Below, piece after piece: positions 46,764 to 54,831 of a stretch of DNA of 64,000 bases. Position numbers and translations under genes: made by a program. The DNA is taken from assembly GCF_003711105.1 (NCBI RefSeq), contig NZ_CP023865.1, forward strand, positions 1,958,001 through 2,022,000. The letters run 5' to 3'. Position 1 is the stretch's first letter, and every line of letters begins with the position of its first letter. The notes beneath the pieces were generated by a model. The model was not told where the DNA came from. It did not search any database and saw only the letters and a list, made by a program, of their open reading frames with translations. The DNA comes from Actinoplanes teichomyceticus ATCC 31121. GTDB lineage: Bacteria > Actinomycetota > Actinomycetes > Mycobacteriales > Micromonosporaceae.

Positions 46764-47342
46764 TCAGCCGCGGCCGCGTTTCACCTCGAAGAAGGTGTCG
46801 ATGCGCATCAGGGCGGCGGTGGCGTCCCAGATGGCCAGCGCCTCGTCCGGCGCCGGCACCTCGCCGATGATCGGGCCGTGCAGGCCGCGCGCCGCCCCGG
46901 CCAGGTGCAGCACCGGCGACCCGATGTCCGGCCCGGCGAGGGCCATCGCCGCCTCGTGCGACTCGCGTACGGCCGCGTCCCACGCCGGGTCGTCGAGGAC
47001 GGCGCCGGCCTGCTCCACTCCGGCCGCCTTCGCCGCCTCGTCGACGACGGCGTCCGAGAGCGGGGTGCCGGCCTCGAACGTCCGGTTCCCCAACTCGGTG
47101 TAGAACGCCCCGGCCGCCTCCTCGCGCCCGTCCGCGCGCAGCGCCTCGACCAGCCGCAGCGCCCGGCTCGACGCCTGCATCATCGGCCGGTACTTCTCGG
47201 GCGCGTCGTCGCCGTTGAGGATGGTCAGACTGAACGCCCGCCATCGCAGCCGCACCCCGCGCTCGGCCGCGACCGAGGTGAGCCACCGCGAGGTGCGCCA
47301 GGTGAACGGACATGCCGGGTCGAAGTAGTAGATGGCCTCCAT
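46764..47342 (-). CDS. DsbA-like thioredoxin-fold protein (Rv2466c-related)
   Basis: 192 residues. Starts MEAIYYFDPACPFTWRTSRW. The DPxCP-x-x-W-x-TSRW pattern resembles the actinobacterial mycothiol-dependent reductase family that includes Rv2466c. The usual CxxC is CPFT here, so only the first Cys is present and a monothiol mechanism with mycothiol would be expected. GSPVLHLAG supplies the cis-Pro loop. ATG 47342 has TAGGAT 6 nt upstream. Confidence 0.82.
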   Translation of the reverse strand: MEAIYYFDPACPFTWRTSRWLTSVAAERGVRLRWRAFSLTILNGDDAPEKYRPMMQASSRALRLVEALRADGREEAAGAFYTELGNRTFEAGTPLSDAVVDEAAKAAGVEQAGAVLDDPAWDAAVRESHEAAMALAGPDIGSPVLHLAGAARGLHGPIIGEVPAPDEALAIWDATAALMRIDTFFEVKRGRG

Positions 47343-47348
47343 CCCCTG

Positions 47349-47354
47349 ATCCTA
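47349..47354 (-). promoter_or_regulatory. -10 box of a leaderless promoter (TAGGAT)
   Basis: TAGGAT, 6 nt (CAGGGG), then ATG 47342 on the minus strand. Confidence 0.5.
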
Positions 47355-47366
47355 GGGGTGTCGCGC

Positions 47367-47451
47367 CCGGACCGCCGGGTGCCCGCGCCGGGCGGTCCGG
47401 TTCCGGGTCGGTGGCCCAAGGTGAGGCTCTCGATCGCCTTGGACCACCGAC
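47367..47451 (-). terminator. Two inverted repeats after the anthranilate synthase gene
   Basis: GTCGGTGG-C-CCAAGG (47407) pairs with CCTTGG-A-CCACCGAC (47437-47451), 14 pairs and one mismatch, 12 bp past the trpEG stop. A second hairpin CCGGACCGCC/GGCGGTCCGG (47367-47400) follows. A likely terminator separating trpEG from the dsbA-like gene. Confidence 0.6.
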
Positions 47452-47462
47452 GTGGGTAATCG

Positions 47463-49280
47463 CTACCCGTTCGTCAGCGGGCTAACCACCTCGGCGAACA
47501 GTGGCGGGAGAAGTTCACGGAGAACATCGATGCCGTCCCGGCTGAGGACCGATTCGGGATGGAACTGGACCCCGGCGAACGCGCGGCCGCGCAGCGCGTG
47601 CACGGTGCCGTCGAGCGGGTCGCGGGCGATCTCGACCGGGCCGTGGGCGGAGTCCAGGGCGGACACCGCGGAGACGGCGGCGAAGCTGGAGTAGAAGCCG
47701 ACCCGCCGTACGGCGCCGAACAGGTCGACGTCGCGGGCCAGGCCCTGGTAGGGGGAGTCGCGCCGGATCAGCGCCAGCCCCAGGCGCAGCGCGAGCATCT
47801 GCTGGCCCAGGCAGACGGCGAACAGCGGCCGTCCGGACGCGAGCCGGGCGGCCACGATCGCGCGCATGGCGACCATCTTGGGCTCGTCCGGGTCGCCCGG
47901 ATCGCCCGGCCCCGGCCCGACCACGAGCAGGTCCGCGGCGTCGGCGGCGCGGGGCGCGTGCGCGGCGGACCACGGCACGACGGTGACCGTGAGCCCGAGG
48001 GCCTTCAACTGGTGGGCCAGCATCGCGGTGAACGTGTCCTCACCGTCCACGATCACCGCGGACCGGCCGGTCAGCGCCGGCACCGCGAGCGCCCCGGCCT
48101 CCCGGGAGTCCAGCCAGAACCGGGCCAGGTCCACGTTGCGCTCGGCCAGCGTGCGCAGTTCCGCCTCGCCCACGGCGGGCGGCGCCTGGTCGCGTACGGC
48201 GATGGTCGCCGCACCGAGCGCGGCCAGCACCCCGGCCGCCTTGGTGTGGGTCTCCGCCACCTCGCCCGCCGCGGTGGAATGCCGGACCAGGGTCGCCCCG
48301 ACCGGTACCCGCAGGGTGCCGTCGGGGGTGATCTCCGCGGTGCGGATCAGGATCGGCGCGTCCAGGGTCTGCTCCCCGCGGTCCGAGACCGACAGCAGCG
48401 CCAGCACCCCCGCGTAGTACCGCCGCCCGCGCCGCTCGTGCCGGGCGATCACCCGGCAGGCGTTCTCGATCGGGCTGCCGGTGACGGTCGGCGCGAACAT
48501 GGTCTCGCGCAGCACCTCGCGCACGTCCAGCGAGCCGCGGCCGGCCAGCAGGTACTCGGTGTGGGTCAGGTGCGCCATCGGCTTCAGGTACGGCCCGGCC
48601 ACCTGCCCGCCGTGCTCGGCGACGGTCGCCATCATCTTGAGCTCCTCGTCGAGGACCATGTGGAGCTCCTCGACCTCCTTGGGATCGCGCAGGAAGTCGA
48701 GCAGCGGTCCGGAGCCGTGCCGGAACGTGCCGCTGATCGGGTTCATCATCACGATGCCGTCGTTGACGCTGACGTGCCGTTCCGGGGTGGCGCCGACCAG
48801 CGTCCGGGTCCCGGTGTGCACCAGGAACGTCCAGTAGGTGCCCTGTTCCCCGGCGAGCAGCCGGCCGAACGCCGCCCGTGCCGCGTCCACCGGATCGCCC
48901 TCGACGGTCGCCTCGTACACCCGGTGGATCACGAAGTTGGCGCCCTCGCCGTGCCCGATCTCGTCGCGCAGCACGTCCTCGACGACGCGGCCGTACTCCT
49001 CGTCGGTCAGGTCGAAGCCGCCGCCGCTGACGCGCAGGTCCCCGGCCGGGAAGTCGCTCAGCGGGCGGGTCGTGGTCTCGGCGACGAGCAGGCATTCCAG
49101 TGGCGCGCCGTCGTCGACGCAGGCGAAGCCGCGCTCGGCGATCTGCCGGTAGGGGACCACGGCCAGCACCGGGCGGCCGGGGCGCAGCGGGATGTCGGCG
49201 AGCGCGTCCACGGTGATCATCTCGCCGGTGAGAACTTCGACGTGGTCGGCGCCGTCGCGGTGCAGCAGGGCGAAGGGCAT
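47463..49280 (-). CDS. trpEG: Fused anthranilate synthase (TrpE-TrpG, single polypeptide)
   Basis: 605 residues. Converts chorismate and glutamine to anthranilate. Residues 1 to about 400 are the chorismate-binding synthase (TLVGATPERHVSV, NPISGTFRHG, TVTGSPIENACRVIARHERR, YYAGVLALLS). About 415-600 is the glutamine amidotransferase (LLVVGPGPGDP, VCLGQQMLAL with catalytic Cys, FHPES with catalytic His). Fused forms are known as PhzE in phenazine synthesis and as trpEG in Streptomyces venezuelae. A trp attenuator immediately upstream argues for a tryptophan-linked role. ATG 49280 follows GAGGAA. Confidence 0.92.
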   Translation of the reverse strand: MPFALLHRDGADHVEVLTGEMITVDALADIPLRPGRPVLAVVPYRQIAERGFACVDDGAPLECLLVAETTTRPLSDFPAGDLRVSGGGFDLTDEEYGRVVEDVLRDEIGHGEGANFVIHRVYEATVEGDPVDAARAAFGRLLAGEQGTYWTFLVHTGTRTLVGATPERHVSVNDGIVMMNPISGTFRHGSGPLLDFLRDPKEVEELHMVLDEELKMMATVAEHGGQVAGPYLKPMAHLTHTEYLLAGRGSLDVREVLRETMFAPTVTGSPIENACRVIARHERRGRRYYAGVLALLSVSDRGEQTLDAPILIRTAEITPDGTLRVPVGATLVRHSTAAGEVAETHTKAAGVLAALGAATIAVRDQAPPAVGEAELRTLAERNVDLARFWLDSREAGALAVPALTGRSAVIVDGEDTFTAMLAHQLKALGLTVTVVPWSAAHAPRAADAADLLVVGPGPGDPGDPDEPKMVAMRAIVAARLASGRPLFAVCLGQQMLALRLGLALIRRDSPYQGLARDVDLFGAVRRVGFYSSFAAVSAVSALDSAHGPVEIARDPLDGTVHALRGRAFAGVQFHPESVLSRDGIDVLRELLPPLFAEVVSPLTNG

Positions 49281-49332
49281 GGTTCCTCGTTCCGGGCCGG
49301 GCGGGCGCCCACCGAGTCCGGACCATGCGAAA

Positions 49333-49389
49333 CGGCCGCCTCGGGGAGGCGGCCGCGGGTTGGTTACGCGCGGGGGGTGTGGCCGCCGG
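49333..49389 (-). promoter_or_regulatory. trp attenuator: terminator and antiterminator
   Basis: On the minus strand, downstream of the leader peptide, the terminator is CGGCCGCCTC/GAGGCGGCCG (49333-49355, 10 perfect pairs, 3-nt loop) followed by TTTCG. Its 5' arm includes GGCCGCC, complementary over 7 bases to GGCGGCC at 49381-49387, just after the leader stop: the antiterminator. That segment (GGCGGCCACA) can also pair with the Trp-codon segment TGTGG...CCGCC across a 4-nt bulge. All three alternative pairings of a classical attenuator are present. Confidence 0.88.
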
Positions 49390-49425
49390 TCAGGCGGGCC
49401 ACCACATGCTCATGCGCGCGTTCAT
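49390..49425 (-). CDS. trpL: trp leader peptide MNARMSMWWPA
   Basis: Eleven codons, ATG 49425 to TGA 49390, with two consecutive Trp codons (TGG TGG) at positions 8-9. Ribosome stalling there when Trp-tRNA is scarce would free the downstream segment to form the antiterminator. TAAGCT lies 7 nt upstream of the ATG with no ribosome site, so the leader is probably translated from a leaderless mRNA. Confidence 0.88.
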   Translation of the reverse strand: MNARMSMWWPA

Positions 49426-49432
49426 GCCGGCG

Positions 49433-49438
49433 AGCTTA
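49433..49438 (-). promoter_or_regulatory. -10 box of the trp leader promoter (TAAGCT)
   Basis: TAAGCT, 7 nt, then the ATG of the leader peptide on the minus strand; the -35 region is overlapped by a 30-bp palindrome. Confidence 0.6.
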
Positions 49439-49440
49439 GC

Positions 49441-49470
49441 CGAGGCCGGTGGCGCGCGCCACCGGCCTCG
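49441..49470. terminator. Perfect 30-bp palindrome
   Basis: Fifteen-bp arms, CGAGGCCGGTGGCGC and its complement, no spacer. It lies 47 bp beyond the stop of the upstream small gene and 3 bp before the trp -10 box, so it can terminate that gene's transcript and also covers the trp -35 region, where a dimeric regulator could bind. Confidence 0.6.
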
Positions 49471-49516
49471 CGGTGTTCCGGCCCGGCCGGGGCGCGACGG
49501 TCGTACCGGAACGGTC

Positions 49517-49750
49517 CTATCCGGCGAATGCCCGCTGGACCGCCGTGCGGGCCCACCGCATCCGCCCGATGGCGCAGTCCGGGTGCTCGCCGAACTCCTG
49601 CGCGACCAGTGCGGCGCAGCCGCCCGCGCCGAGCCGGTTCACCGTCGCGATGACCGCCGCCCGGATCAGCTCCGGCGTCGGCTGCTGCGAACGCTGCAGG
49701 TCCGAGACGAAGAGCGCTTCGGTACGGACGTCGTCGATCAGTGTGGTCAT
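49517..49750 (-). CDS. Small conserved actinobacterial protein, unknown function
   Basis: 77 residues from ATG 49750, with GGGAGGAA upstream. One helical domain: TEALFVSDLQRSQQPTPELI, GAGGCAALVAQEFGEHPDCA and IGRMRWARTAVQRAF. Small proteins of this kind recur in Actinobacteria, as I recall; function unknown. The upstream extension of the frame has no ribosome site and is rejected. Confidence 0.75.
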   Translation of the reverse strand: MTTLIDDVRTEALFVSDLQRSQQPTPELIRAAVIATVNRLGAGGCAALVAQEFGEHPDCAIGRMRWARTAVQRAFAG

Positions 49751-49935
49751 CGGTTCCTCCCGTGCCGGTCGAGGGCTGGCGGTTGCCTGGAGATCAGCAC
49801 ACCGCCGCGGGAGTGCAGACCCGGCGCGTCGCGGTTGCGGATCGGTTGCGAGTCGCAATCCCGCCGTCTGACGACCTGAGCCCGGATAACCCGATATCGT
49901 CGGAAACTGAGTGATACCGATCGAGGGGAGCTGCC

Positions 49936-50310
49936 GTGACCACGGTCCTGGTGGCCGACGACGACGCCGACATCCGTGACCTGGTGGCCTTCAAGCTGGA
50001 GCAGGCCGGGCTTGAGGTGATCACGGTCGGTGACGGCCAGGCCGCCGTGGAGCAGGCCCGGATGCACCATCCCACCCTCGCCGTGCTGGACGTCTCGATG
50101 CCGCTGCTGTCCGGCATCGACGTGTGCCGGATGCTGCGCGCCGACCCGTCCACCGCCGGGATGCTGATCATCATGCTCACCGCCCGCGTGCAGGAGCAGG
50201 ACGTCGAGGGCGGGTTCAGCGCCGGCGCCGACGATTACGTGACCAAGCCGTTCAGCCCGCGTGAGCTGGTCTCGCGGATCCAGGCGCTGCTGACCCGCGC
50301 GCGTGCCTGA
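49936..50310 (+). CDS. Single-domain response regulator (CheY-like)
   Basis: 124 residues from GTG 49936, preceded by GAGGGGAG. Receiver only: VADDDADIRDL, Asp in LAVLDVSMPLLSG (about 55), Thr in IIMLTARVQEQDVEG, Lys in DDYVTKPFSPREL (about 104). No output domain and no kinase nearby, so it acts by protein-protein contact or within a phosphorelay. Confidence 0.92.
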   Translation: MTTVLVADDDADIRDLVAFKLEQAGLEVITVGDGQAAVEQARMHHPTLAVLDVSMPLLSGIDVCRMLRADPSTAGMLIIMLTARVQEQDVEGGFSAGADDYVTKPFSPRELVSRIQALLTRARA

Positions 50311-50430
50311 CCGCCGCCGGCGGGCGTCACCGGCCGGGAGCTCAGCGCTCGTGGCCCCGGGCCGGTGGCCGGCCGCGCCGCGGCGGCCCGCAACCGGAGA
50401 GGTCGCGGGCCACCGCGCCCGGATGCCGGG

Positions 50431-52644
50431 TCAGTCGTTGGCGGCCCGGACCAGCTTCTCCACCATGTCCGCGGTGAGCGGGCTGCCCGGGAAGGCCGCC
50501 ATCCGGTGCAACGGCAGGCTGCCCATCATCATCACCATCGCCGGGTCGGTGGTCAGCGCGGCCAGTGCCGAGTCGCCGGCCGCGGCGGCCGCCGCGGTGA
50601 ACGCCTCGCCCAGCAGCCGCGCGCCACGCGGGTCGGCGAACCACTCACCCACGCTGGAGTCCGCGGTCAGCGGCACCCGGGCGGCGTCCCCGCCGACGTG
50701 CCGGGTCACCGTGGCCCGGATGTCGCGGGACGACGCGCCGACCTCGAAGACGTACTCGCCGTCCTCGACCACCCAGCGGTGCAGCCGGGTGTCCCAGTAG
50801 GCCAGGTCGTCGCGCTCGACGTGCAGCACCACCTCGACGGTCTCGCCGGCCGCGATCGGCACGTTCGCGAACGCCCGGAGCTCGCGCGGGGGCCGCCGCA
50901 CCGCGGAGCCGGGCAGTCCGGCGTAGACCTGCACCACCTCGCGGCCGTCCCGCTCGCCGGTGTTGGTGACCCGGACGCGGATCTCGACGCCGTCGCCGGT
51001 CACCGTCGCCCGCGCCGCCCCGTACGAGAACGTGGTGTACGACAGCCCGAACCCGAACGGATAGGACACCGGAAGCTGGCGCGCGTCGAAGCCGCGGTAA
51101 CCCACGTGCAGGCCCTCGCCGTACCGGACGTGCCCGTGCTCGCCGGGGAAGTCCAGGTAGGACGGCTGGTCGGCGAGCCGCACCGGGATCGTCTCGGCCA
51201 GCCGCCCGGACGGGTTGACCCGTCCGAACAGCACGTCCGCGAGCGCGCTGCCGCCGGCCTGGCCGAGCAGCCAGCCCTCCACGATCGCCGGCACGTCCGC
51301 CTCCCATCCGCTGGTCAGCAGCACCGCGCCGTTGGAGAGCACCACGACGGTGCGCGGATTGACCGCGGACACCCGCTCGATCAGCGCCCGGTGCGCGACC
51401 GGCAGGTCCAGCGAGTCCCGGTCGGCGCCCTCGGTCTCGTGCACGCTGCCCACGAAGACCAGCGCCACATCGCTGGTCCGGGCCGCCTCGACCGCCTCGG
51501 CCAGCAGCGCCTCGTCGACACCGTCGCCCTGCGCCGGGTAGCCGGCGGCGAACCGTACCCGCGCGTCGGTCGACGCGGTGATCTCGGTGAGCGCGTCGTC
51601 CAGCCGGGTCGGCGTGATCTGCGAGCTGCCGCCGCCCTGGTAGCGGGGCGTGCGGGCGAACTCGCCGAGCACCGCCAGGCTCTGCTGCCCGGCGCGCAGC
51701 GGCAGCAGCCCGCCGTCGTTCTTCAGCAGCACGATCGCCCTTGCGGCGATCTCCCGGGCCAGCGCGTGGTGCGCCGCGGCGTCGTAACCGCCGGGCTCGC
51801 GCCGGCCCGCGGCCAGGACCATGCGGCGTACCCGCTCGGCCGACGCCCGCAGCGGCGCCGCGTCCAGCGCGCCGGCCCGTACCGCCTCGGCCAGCGCCCG
51901 ATCGCCGTCCGGGTCCGGGCCCGGCATGGTCAGGTCGAGCCCCGCCGCGACCGCCGCCACCCGGTCGACGACCGCGCCCCAGTCCGAGACCACCACCCCG
52001 TCGAAGCCCCACTCGTCGCGCAGCACCTCGGTGAGCAGCCAGTGGTTCTGGCTGGCGTGCACCCCGTTGATCCGGTTGTAGGCGCACATCACGGTCCACG
52101 GCCGGGCCCGGGTGACCACCCGCTGGAAGGCCCGCAGGTACATCTCCCGCAGGGTGCGCTCGTCGACGTCGGCGCTGATCCGCATCCGGTCGGTCTCCTG
52201 GTTGTTGACCGCGAAGTGCTTGAGCGACGCGCCGACGCCGCGGCTCTGCAGGCCGCGCACCCACTCGGTGGCCAGCACCCCGGTCAGCAGCGGGTCCTCG
52301 GAGAGGTATTCGAAGTTGCGACCGCCCAGCGGGCTGCGCTTGAGGTTGACGCCCGGACCGAGCAGCACGGCGACGTCCATCGCCCGGCACTCGTCGCCGA
52401 GCGCCTCGCCGAGCCGGCGCAGCAGCTGCGGATCCCAGGTGGAGGCGCTGGCCACCGCGGGTGGGAAGCAGGTGGCCGGGATGCCGGCCAGCAGGTCGTC
52501 GCCGGAGGCCTGCATCCGCACCCCGTGCGGGCCGTCGGTCACGGTCACCGCCGGCAGGCCCGCGGACGCTACCGCCGTCGTGTGCCAGAAGTCGCTGCCG
52601 CTGGTGAGCGCCGCCTGTTCGGTGGTGCTGAGCTCGGAGGTCAT
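50431..52644 (-). CDS. GH3 beta-glucosidase
   Basis: 737 residues, cytosolic. GH3 barrel with LGPGVNLKRSPLGGRNFEYL, ASLKHFAVNNQETDR and nucleophile Asp in GVVVSDWGAVVDRV (about residue 235). The alpha/beta sandwich follows (VALVFVGSVHETEGADRDSL), then a fibronectin III-like domain (REVVQVYAGLPGS). Hydrolyses beta-linked glucosides or oligosaccharides. Divergent from a TetR gene, with an 18-20-bp palindrome between the two starts, so it is probably repressed by that regulator. A roughly 100-residue C-terminal extension ends in MVEKLVRAAND. Confidence 0.93.
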   Translation of the reverse strand: MTSELSTTEQAALTSGSDFWHTTAVASAGLPAVTVTDGPHGVRMQASGDDLLAGIPATCFPPAVASASTWDPQLLRRLGEALGDECRAMDVAVLLGPGVNLKRSPLGGRNFEYLSEDPLLTGVLATEWVRGLQSRGVGASLKHFAVNNQETDRMRISADVDERTLREMYLRAFQRVVTRARPWTVMCAYNRINGVHASQNHWLLTEVLRDEWGFDGVVVSDWGAVVDRVAAVAAGLDLTMPGPDPDGDRALAEAVRAGALDAAPLRASAERVRRMVLAAGRREPGGYDAAAHHALAREIAARAIVLLKNDGGLLPLRAGQQSLAVLGEFARTPRYQGGGSSQITPTRLDDALTEITASTDARVRFAAGYPAQGDGVDEALLAEAVEAARTSDVALVFVGSVHETEGADRDSLDLPVAHRALIERVSAVNPRTVVVLSNGAVLLTSGWEADVPAIVEGWLLGQAGGSALADVLFGRVNPSGRLAETIPVRLADQPSYLDFPGEHGHVRYGEGLHVGYRGFDARQLPVSYPFGFGLSYTTFSYGAARATVTGDGVEIRVRVTNTGERDGREVVQVYAGLPGSAVRRPPRELRAFANVPIAAGETVEVVLHVERDDLAYWDTRLHRWVVEDGEYVFEVGASSRDIRATVTRHVGGDAARVPLTADSSVGEWFADPRGARLLGEAFTAAAAAAGDSALAALTTDPAMVMMMGSLPLHRMAAFPGSPLTADMVEKLVRAAND

Positions 52645-52672
52645 GGGGGCGGGCTCCTCCCGGGGAGAGTGC

Positions 52673-52692
52673 TACCTAGTACCTACTAGGTA
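52673..52692. promoter_or_regulatory. TetR operator, perfect palindrome
   Basis: TACCTAGTA-CC-TACTAGGTA: nine-bp arms around CC, between the GH3 gene (start 52644) and the TetR gene (start 52760). The position allows control of both genes by one dimeric repressor. Confidence 0.8.
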
Positions 52693-52759
52693 TTAACTTC
52701 TCGGTAACATAGGGCACGTCCTGACCGGCGGACAATAGGCTGCTGATAGGAAGAACGCT

Positions 52760-53416
52760 GTGAACACGGCACCGCTCCGCCGCCGCGACCGGCCCCGGCT
52801 GCCCGCCGCGCAGCGGCGCCGGCAGATCCTCGACGTGACCACCCGGCTGATCGCCGAGCGCGGCTTCTGGGGGCTGTCGATGCAGGACGTCGCGGACGGC
52901 TGCGGGCTGACCGTGCCGGGCCTGCTGCACCACGTCGGCTCCAAGGACGCTCTGCTGATCGCGGTCCTTGAGCACCGCGACGAGGAGGACCACCGCTCGC
53001 TCGCCGTGCAGCTGGGGATGCCCCGGGCGGAGATGGCCGGGCGGGTGCCGCTGCCGGAGATCTGCGCGGCCGTGGTCCGCCGCAACGCCGGGCAGCCGGA
53101 GATCGTCCGGCTGTTCGCGGTCCTGGAGGCCGAGTCGCTGGCCCCCGACCACCCGGCCCACGACTACTTCCGCGCCCGCCAGGACCGCACCATCGCCGAG
53201 TTCAGCGAGCTGGCCCGGGGCCTGGTGGCCGAGCCGGAGACCCTGGCCGGCCAGGTGATGGCCCTGATGGACGGCCTGCAGATCCAGTGGCTGCGCGACC
53301 CGGCCCGCTTCGACCTGGTCACCGCCTGGACCGCCGCCGCCCGGGTGCTGTTCGCCGCCGCGCCGCCGCCCGGACCGGCGGCCTCGCGCGTGACCGCCCC
53401 GGAACTCGGCTCCTGA
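52760..53416 (+). CDS. TetR-family repressor
   Basis: 218 residues, GTG start with AGGAAG upstream. The HTH near residues 20-65 reads RRRQILDVTTRLIAERGFWG, then LSMQDVADGCGLTVPGLLHH and VGSKDALL. The C-terminal ligand domain is generic. Likely responds to a glucoside and controls the divergent GH3 gene and itself. Confidence 0.92.
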   Translation: MNTAPLRRRDRPRLPAAQRRRQILDVTTRLIAERGFWGLSMQDVADGCGLTVPGLLHHVGSKDALLIAVLEHRDEEDHRSLAVQLGMPRAEMAGRVPLPEICAAVVRRNAGQPEIVRLFAVLEAESLAPDHPAHDYFRARQDRTIAEFSELARGLVAEPETLAGQVMALMDGLQIQWLRDPARFDLVTAWTAAARVLFAAAPPPGPAASRVTAPELGS

Positions 53417-53473
53417 CCCGCGGGCCGGGCCGGGTACCCGCGGCGGTGGCGCGGCGGGCCGGCGCTGCGCCGC

Positions 53474-54697
53474 TCAGCTCGCGCCGAGCCAGGCGCGGAC
53501 CTCGGCGATCTCCTCCTCGCTGAGCGCGATGGTGGCCGCCTCGGCCCGGTTCAACACGTTGTCGGCGAACGCCGACGCGATCTCCGCGGCGTTCGGCGGT
53601 GGCTGCCGGTACAGCGGCGCCCCGCCGAACGCGGTGCCCCGCGTGACGAACGCGATCGCGCTGCGACTCACGTCCACGCCCTGCGCGGCCAGCTGGTCAC
53701 GGGCCCAGCGGGTGGCCTCGGTCAGGTTGAAGTGGTGGCCGGCCGCGTAGTCGGCGAGCGCCTGGTAGACCGGCGGCCACATCTCCTTGGCCAGCCGGGG
53801 CAGGCTGAGCAGGGCGGACAGCCGGCCGACCGGTTCCGGGGCGGGCCCGGTGGCGACCCCGGACTCCGGCGCCTCGTGCCGGGCGGCGTCCCACACGAAG
53901 TGGTTGGAGAACTTCGCGTTCGGCAGGCTGAGGCTCTCCAGCGCGCGGACGAACCCGCCGTTGCCGAACCAGTTCGTCTCGTCCACGCTCGGGCCGAGCT
54001 GGCGGCGCAGGTCGTGGGCCAGCGAGGCGAGGTTGAGCGGGCCGGTCGCCGCGGTGTACCGCCAGCTCACCAGGTCGCGGAACTGCTCGTAGGAGACCGG
54101 TGTCTCCGGGTCGACCGGGGTGACCGCCGCCTCGTCGCTCTCCACCGGCTCGCCCTGGACCAGCTCCAGCAGCTCCTGGCTGGTGATCAGCCGGTCGGCG
54201 ACCGCGGTGAACGCCTCGGCCGCGTCCGACGGCGAGACGATCGTGGTCCGCCGGTCGGCCCGGCGCAGGCGCACCAGCAGCGGCGTCATGTCCGAGTCGC
54301 CGGAGCCGATCACGAACTCCTCGTACGGGACCGGGTCGGCGAGCGCGTCGACCGCGTCCACCACCATCCGGATGTCCGCGGCGTTCTTGGTGTGGGTCAG
54401 CCGCGGGCAGTCGATCACCTCGAAGCCGGCGTTCACGAAGAACGGCCGGAACTGCGAGTAGTACAGCCGCTGCTGGGTCGCGTCGGTGTCCGGATTGGGC
54501 ACCCAGCCGCCGGGGTTCATGTAGCAGCGCAGGATCAGCCAGCGGCGCGGGCCGTCCACGGTCAGCGCCGTGGTCAGGCGGACCAACCACGCGGCCGGGT
54601 CCTTGGCGAACTGGATCGCCACGTCCGGGTCCTGCTTGATCAGTCCGCTGAACACGTTGTCGAAGTCCAGATACAGTGCGGCGCGTACGCGGGCCAT
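53474..54697 (-). CDS. NYN-domain (PIN-like RNase) protein with C-terminal LOTUS/OST-HTH-like region
   Basis: 407 residues. ATG 54697 has TAGGTT exactly 7 nt upstream. The N-terminal NYN fold has its acidic residues in place: ALYLDFDNVFSGL, TKNAADIRMVVDAV and VIGSGDSDMTPLLVRLR. These bind metal in Limkain/NYN nucleases. Two later segments (VSYEQFRDLVSWRYTAATGP... and PPVYQALADYAAGHHFNLTE...) resemble winged OST-HTH/LOTUS RNA-binding modules. A role in RNA turnover or defence is possible but not shown. Confidence 0.82.
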   Translation of the reverse strand: MARVRAALYLDFDNVFSGLIKQDPDVAIQFAKDPAAWLVRLTTALTVDGPRRWLILRCYMNPGGWVPNPDTDATQQRLYYSQFRPFFVNAGFEVIDCPRLTHTKNAADIRMVVDAVDALADPVPYEEFVIGSGDSDMTPLLVRLRRADRRTTIVSPSDAAEAFTAVADRLITSQELLELVQGEPVESDEAAVTPVDPETPVSYEQFRDLVSWRYTAATGPLNLASLAHDLRRQLGPSVDETNWFGNGGFVRALESLSLPNAKFSNHFVWDAARHEAPESGVATGPAPEPVGRLSALLSLPRLAKEMWPPVYQALADYAAGHHFNLTEATRWARDQLAAQGVDVSRSAIAFVTRGTAFGGAPLYRQPPPNAAEIASAFADNVLNRAEAATIALSEEEIAEVRAWLGAS

Positions 54698-54704
54698 GAC
54701 CGAA

Positions 54705-54710
54705 AACCTA
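54705..54710 (-). promoter_or_regulatory. -10 box of a leaderless promoter (TAGGTT)
   Basis: TAGGTT, 7 nt, then ATG 54697 on the minus strand. Confidence 0.6.
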
Positions 54711-54831
54711 CCGCGCCCGCGCCGCGCCGTCCGCCAGGAGCCTCGGCTCGTTCGTCCCCCGGCTCGGACAGACCCCGCCGGCCGACCGGCCCGCATCGAT
54801 GCCGCGGCCGGCCGGACCCCGGCGACCCGGG

